From: Gonapodya prolifera JEL478
Taxonomy: Eukaryota; Monoblepharomycota; Monoblepharidomycetes; Monoblepharidales; Gonapodyaceae
DNA length: 64,000 nt
Direction of reading: 5' to 3'
Assembly (NCBI GenBank): GCA_001574975.1
Contig: KQ965762.1
Span: 144,451 to 208,450, forward strand
This document shows, one piece after another, positions 59,631 to 64,000 of this stretch. The translations under genes and the position numbers were made by a program. The notes below the pieces were generated by a model. That model had not been told where the DNA came from and searched no databases. It was given only the letters and a program-made list of their open reading frames with translations. Positions within the stretch are counted from its first letter, which is position 1. Each line of letters opens with the position of its first letter.

Positions 59631-60675
59631 GAATGGAATGTAGAAGCAGATCGTGTAACAATTGGGATTTGTACCTTCCGCCAGGGTGACGTACTGACTC
59701 ATCCCGGTCTTCCACGGGATTCTCCGAAACTAGTCAGCGAATGCGAATTTGACCGTCAAGGCAGGCACGACACAGAAAATTAATAATGCTCTGCTGCCGA
59801 ACGAAGCAGCAGTGCGGAGGTCGCATAGAGTAAGTCACTGGCGAGGATTAGTCGAGAACAAACAAAATTTGGTGCAAAATAAATAAAGTGACCAAAGCAT
59901 CGAATATACATAAGCTAGCAAGAAATTGATTGCTGGTTTCAACGTGAACTGGGCTTGATCACGGTGTGGGTACATCAGTGTTCGGCTAAGGATATCTTGG
60001 TGCGTGTTGAAGGAGACCGCTATAGTAAAGGCGATGACGATGGTGAAAGAACGCCACAAAAGTATCACTTACCAAGTAGTGTGACGAGCCAACGGTAGCT
60101 ACTCTGCTTTGTAAATCGGGAACGGAAGCGAGAGACTGCAACGGTATTACCTCTAACATGGTTCTTGTTCCGGTTTGAAACACAGGATGCTCTTACCAGA
60201 TTCCCAGTGGATCCGACTGTTGCTGTGGTGCTTGCTAGTTGAGAGTCTGACAGCTCATAAGTCTGGCACGAAGCAACAACATGGTCAGCGAAAAATTTGG
60301 CTGCTCAGAATTCTGAACTTGAACTCTTACCGGCGGTGCAGACGCAATATTACGTGGAATTTTTGATGGCAGATTGAAATCCTTCGGTGGTAAAGTATGG
60401 CGACTTTACAAGTCGAAACGAGCGCACAGAAGTGAAAAGAACACATACGGTTTTGTTCACGATTGAATAAAATCTTGGAGATGGATCCGAAGGATCGAGA
60501 GCGACATCGGCTGGAGCCGCTTTGAAGGGTTCTGCCACGCGGAGAGAGTGCGATTCAGAACGAGGAGATGGACCCGAGAAGGGGATGACGACACCCAGAT
60601 CCAGACAATCTCTAAATGATTGTAACCAACGAAACGGACATAAGTAATCATAAAGGGCAGCGAAGGCTTGAGCAC
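59631..60675. other. Region between the two LRR genes
   Basis: No complete gene. Short minus-strand segments ending at good GTAAGT donors (for example near 60070) suggest remnants of another gene or 5' exons, but no family is recognised. Confidence 0.35.
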
Positions 60676-62090
60676 CTACAGCGGAAACATTCCATGTTCG
60701 GCAGAAGAAAAGTTCGTGCCTTGAGCCCAGCCATCCCTAAACACATATGTAACAAGCACCGAATGCCCCTCGTAAAGTGCAATCTCATCATCGTTCGAGG
60801 GAAAAAACTGGTCGCACACGTGGTGTTGCCAGTTGGAGTCCCCCCCATCGTTGCATCGGCAGGTGAAACCACAAACACTCACTGGGTGGATGACGGTAAA
60901 TGCCGGTTGGCTTTTCAACTGGACAGCAGCTTCGTGATGAAGGCCGTAGGGCCCAGTTGCTCGCAGGAAAAACCAATGTGACTGCCGAAAAAGCAAAAGA
61001 CAAGAAGTCAATAATCCGGTCAATTTGCGTCCAAAATGAGACCAGAATGTGAGCTCACCTCTTTCGAGCCAATGGAAATGGGATCGCCTCTCGACATATT
61101 TTGGAAACTGCTCCCATCGATTGGGTCGGGGCCAGAAAACATCCCGACCGACTGGCTGTTCAAATGGGGCTTTCCTGTTTCGTCCAATCGTAGATTGCCT
61201 TTACGTTGCCTCTTTTGAAAGTACAGTAGCATGGACAAAAGCATGCCACACATGAAAAGTCCACCAGCAACGCCGCCGAGAATTGAGGCAACTGGAGGAG
61301 AGGACGGACACTCCGGGCCCGAGGTGTCGACTTTTTGGATTCCCTGAAAGCATTCTGAAGTGAAGTTGCGACGGCATGAGTATAAACCTGGATTTGTGCC
61401 GCCATCGGTGACTGAACAAATCACTGTGACGAGTGGTGGAAGCTTGCCATCGATATTCCCTGCGAGATTGTTGCTGTGAAGATCGAGTCCATCAATAGAA
61501 GGAAGAAATGAGAGATCCGGGACGTTTCCTGTGAGTTGATTTCCATTCAATGTCAGTTGGCGGAGGCTTTTCTGATCCCGCAACGAGGGAATGGACCCAT
61601 TGAGACGGTTCCGTGAAATGTCAATATACTGAAGATTTGGGAGGCCCGCAAACGATGGTAGCGGTCCTTCAAAAGCATTCACGCCAATGTAGAGGTACTG
61701 CCAAAACGGAATGGGTCGATTCCTTCAGTTGTTACAATGATCACAAGCGCATACCTGAAGTCTCGTGAGATTGGAGAGCGATGGTATCCTCCCAGATAGC
61801 TTATTGCCATAAAGCCACAGAAAAACGACGTCTGTGAGACCATCGAGACTTGGGAGAGGGCTCGAAAGGTTCTGCTGATACAGAAACGCTCCCACGATCC
61901 GACCATTCAGGCAGTTGAACGATGGAGCTTGTGTGCTATTGTACGTCAGCGAGCAGCATTTTCCAGCGGTCCACGGTAGGGAGATGTTCGAATTGCGGTA
62001 GAGGGTTTCGAAGAGACCACAATCGATGGCCTCCGTTTGACCATAGATCAAGGTGGCGAGCAGTAGGAGAGCCGCGATCTGTAGGATCAT
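60676..62090 (-). CDS. LRR-transmembrane-SH3 protein, 401 aa, 4 exons
   Basis: Exons: 61755-62090, 61059-61697, 60883-60981, 60676-60807, all GT-AG, phase 0. Order: signal peptide (MILQIAALLLLATLIYGQTE), Cys cap (LPWTAGKCC), four to five plant-type LRRs (LSGRIPSLSNLTRLQYLYIG, LNGSIPSLRDQKSLRQLTLN, LTGNVPDLSFLPSIDGLDLH), a juxtamembrane Cys region (CRRNFTSECFQG), one membrane helix (ILGGVAGGLFMCGMLLSMLL), a basic cytoplasmic stretch and a terminal SH3 domain (TVIHPFFPSNDDEIALYEGH, then FRDGWAQGTNFSSAEHGMFP). The SH3 carries the ALYDY-like, DE-L-GD and DGWA-G signatures in order. It should sense an outside ligand and recruit a Pro-rich partner inside; no kinase is present. If the 75-bp third intron (divisible by 3) is kept, a longer isoform results. 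Confidence 0.85.
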
Positions 62091-62527
62091 CGGAAACGGA
62101 TCTTTTTATCCTCTATCGTGCTCCAAGTTTTGGTCGGGATATCATATAATTCCTGACGTTTGATGCCTGAGTTCACCATTTGGACCTATTACTTGAACCC
62201 TGCAAGGTCGAAGGGAAAGAACAGTTCTAATTCCTACCTTCTAATTAATACAGTGATTTTTGGAACAACCGGGGTTTGTGAATACGAGGGCGCCTCAAAA
62301 GGGATCTGGTGGTCAGTGGACAAACACGACCGCTCTCACTGACATTTCCAACAGCTTCTAAAGGGTGCAAATGGGCATGAGAAGAACACCCTGATGCAGT
62401 CATTTCCATCGGTGACAGTATCTGCTGGTCCCAGAGTATCGAAAAGTGATCTAAGTGTGGCATCAAAAAAATATGACCTGCATGTTTGTAGATCCCGTAT
62501 TTACATATTCGAATGGCAGCTGTTGTA
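62091..62527. other. Intergenic, no gene seen
   Basis: Promoter side of the LRR-SH3 gene and 3' side of the next gene. Nothing recognisable. Confidence 0.5.
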
Positions 62528-64000
62528 TTAAATCCCACTCTTCTCCCTCAGTAATGGTGGTACCTCACCCCCTTCCTCCTCTTCTTCCAACAACTTCTCT
62601 CCGAACGCCCCCACGCCTCTCTTCCCAAAGTCCATCCTCGCCTCCGCAGGACTTGCAGGCACACCGCCCTCCGATTTCGATCGAGCGTGTCCCGTCCTCG
62701 GCCTACCACCCTTCACCAACCACCGTTCGCCAGCTTCACTTCCGTCTTCCGAAGCTGCGCGACCAACACGAGATCCCCGTCGAGAAGACCCAGAGACAGA
62801 ACTTCCTCGCGGAGATCTCCCTCGCGATTCTGCGTCCGCGGGGCTGAGCATTTCCGGAGACCCGCTCAATCCCCCTCCGCCTTCTAGCTCTGCCAACGCC
62901 GCAGCTGGGATAGCTTCGCCGCCATTGCTGCAAGCGCCGTGGTCCCTCCGTCCGAGGTGCTCAGTGATGGTTATGGCAGGGAGTAACCGTACGGTAGCGC
63001 AAACGGCGCAGGTGGGTAACCTCCTTGCGGGCTCGAGAAGCTCCCAACCAGGTCCGTACAAGGCCGACCCACGCCGACCTCCGCTCAACCGTGCTCCAGC
63101 AGCCTTCCCCCATGATCCACCGCCTGTTCGACCGAAAGATGCGTTCGAGGTCTGCGAGGGCAGTTCAGGAAGTGCTCCGAACGAGGTCGCGGTGGGGTTG
63201 TGGGCGACAGCGGATTGAACAGCGGCAGCACCTCGGGCCACGAGGCCACCGAGGGCGTTGGAGATGTTCGCGCGACCAGCAGACATGGCCTGGCGGATGC
63301 CGGAAGAGTTGGAGCTGTTGGAGTTAGGATCGGGAAGCCCGTTGTTGGTTGGTACGAGGGAAGCCGTAATGGGTGTGAACGCGGAAGGAGAAGAAGAGAA
63401 GTTGAACTTCTCTATGTGGGTGACTGCATTTTGGAACACCGATTTGTACACCTGCACCCTGTGAATGACTTGAGCTGGCAAGAAGACAAATCAAATCTGA
63501 AATCTTATAAATTTTCGAGAGGTGGTACACCTACAAAAATCTGGGTGTGACAAGTAAGAAGCTTCTGCCGAAGTGTAAGCGCACGAATATCAGCGAGGCA
63601 GATACGGGTGAGGCAGCTGTTCGGCTCTAATGAGAACTGAAGGTACATGCACATCAAACGGCTTTGGCGACCAAAGCACAACTTTCTTTCCACCTAAACT
63701 TTCCATCGATGGTCTCTTTTTCCCGCGCGCGGGCGATTCTCCAACCAAAATAAAGAATTGCGGCGGGAGGAAGGCGCTTCGTGATGGAAATCTGGTTGTT
63801 GGTGGCAATGAACTGGCGAAGGTTGGACAGGTGGAGGTTGAGCCTGAAAAAGAAGGACGATGGAAGCTCTTGGAGTGCATTGATCGGACCGGGCTGCGCG
63901 ATGGCTCCAAACGGGTGTTGGAGGACCGATGGAGGTTTTGCAACAACTTCGACGATAGTTCACAGATTCTCTGTCTCACAGAAGGACTGTCAATGAAGAA
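62528..64000 (-). CDS. Unrecognised Ser/Gly-rich protein, runs off the window edge
   Basis: The last exon runs from about 63463 (after a TTGCCAG acceptor) to the stop at 62528. It starts VIHRVQVYKSVFQNAVTHIE and then becomes Ser/Gly/Ala-rich, with one Cys-containing core (LPTCAVCATVRLLPAITITE) and a charged tail (EKLLEEEEEGGEVPPLL). Upstream frames near 63570-63990 (NLRQFIATNNQISITKRLPP, and LADIRALTLRQKLLTCHTQ before an intron-like gap) look like earlier exons, and the gene probably continues past 64000. No family is recognised. Exon borders upstream are uncertain. Confidence 0.5.

Overview
The window is nuclear DNA of a fungus, most likely an early-diverging (chytrid-like) one. The genes carry many short GT-AG introns, there is a spliceosomal U2 snRNA gene, and the gene set includes S-adenosylhomocysteinase, polyubiquitin, TRM61 and an ER cyclophilin, together with LRR-membrane-SH3 proteins and cysteine-repeat (EsV-1-7-like) and MSV199/T5orf172 genes of the kind shared with large DNA viruses. 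The lineage call is inference; no taxonomic marker was tested.

Layout. Bases 1-13,000 are gene-poor and repeat-rich: a decayed SF3 (D5-like) helicase relic, two partial Ty3/gypsy chromovirus copies on the minus strand with matching 239-bp LTRs, a ~305-bp satellite with alternating unit types, and three copies of a ~250-bp repeat. Bases 13,000-17,900 hold an F-box-like ORF, a G-rich repeat block, an EsV-1-7-like ORF, and a 2.3-kb element with ~49-bp terminal inverted repeats carrying one intact MSV199/T5orf172 gene. That element abuts the broken 5' end of a phosphoketolase gene.

From 18,000 on the sequence is gene-dense host DNA: a thioesterase-like gene, SAH hydrolase (with one GC-AG intron), U2 snRNA, a small Tudor-like gene, a tail-anchored nucleoredoxin-like protein, a ferric-reductase pseudogene, secreted Cys-rich ORFs, a SWIRM protein, an F-box/LRR/zinc protein, an ankyrin/coiled-coil protein, polyubiquitin, a coiled-coil zinc-knuckle protein, a decayed flavoprotein, two intact ferric reductases, an ER cyclophilin ending in KEEL, another F-box ORF, TRM61, a decayed and an intact LRR-TM-SH3 gene, and an unknown Ser-rich protein running to the window edge.

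Together: three ferric-reductase copies form a family in which the first (plus strand, broken) and second (minus strand, intact) lie in a 2.3-kb inverted repeat 15 kb apart. A 722-bp core of that repeat is letter-for-letter identical, including the same N positions, which points to assembly collapse (or very recent gene conversion). Several housekeeping genes have clean reading frames across all exons, so the repeated one-base breaks in the phosphoketolase, flavoprotein and first LRR genes look like real gene decay rather than poor sequence.
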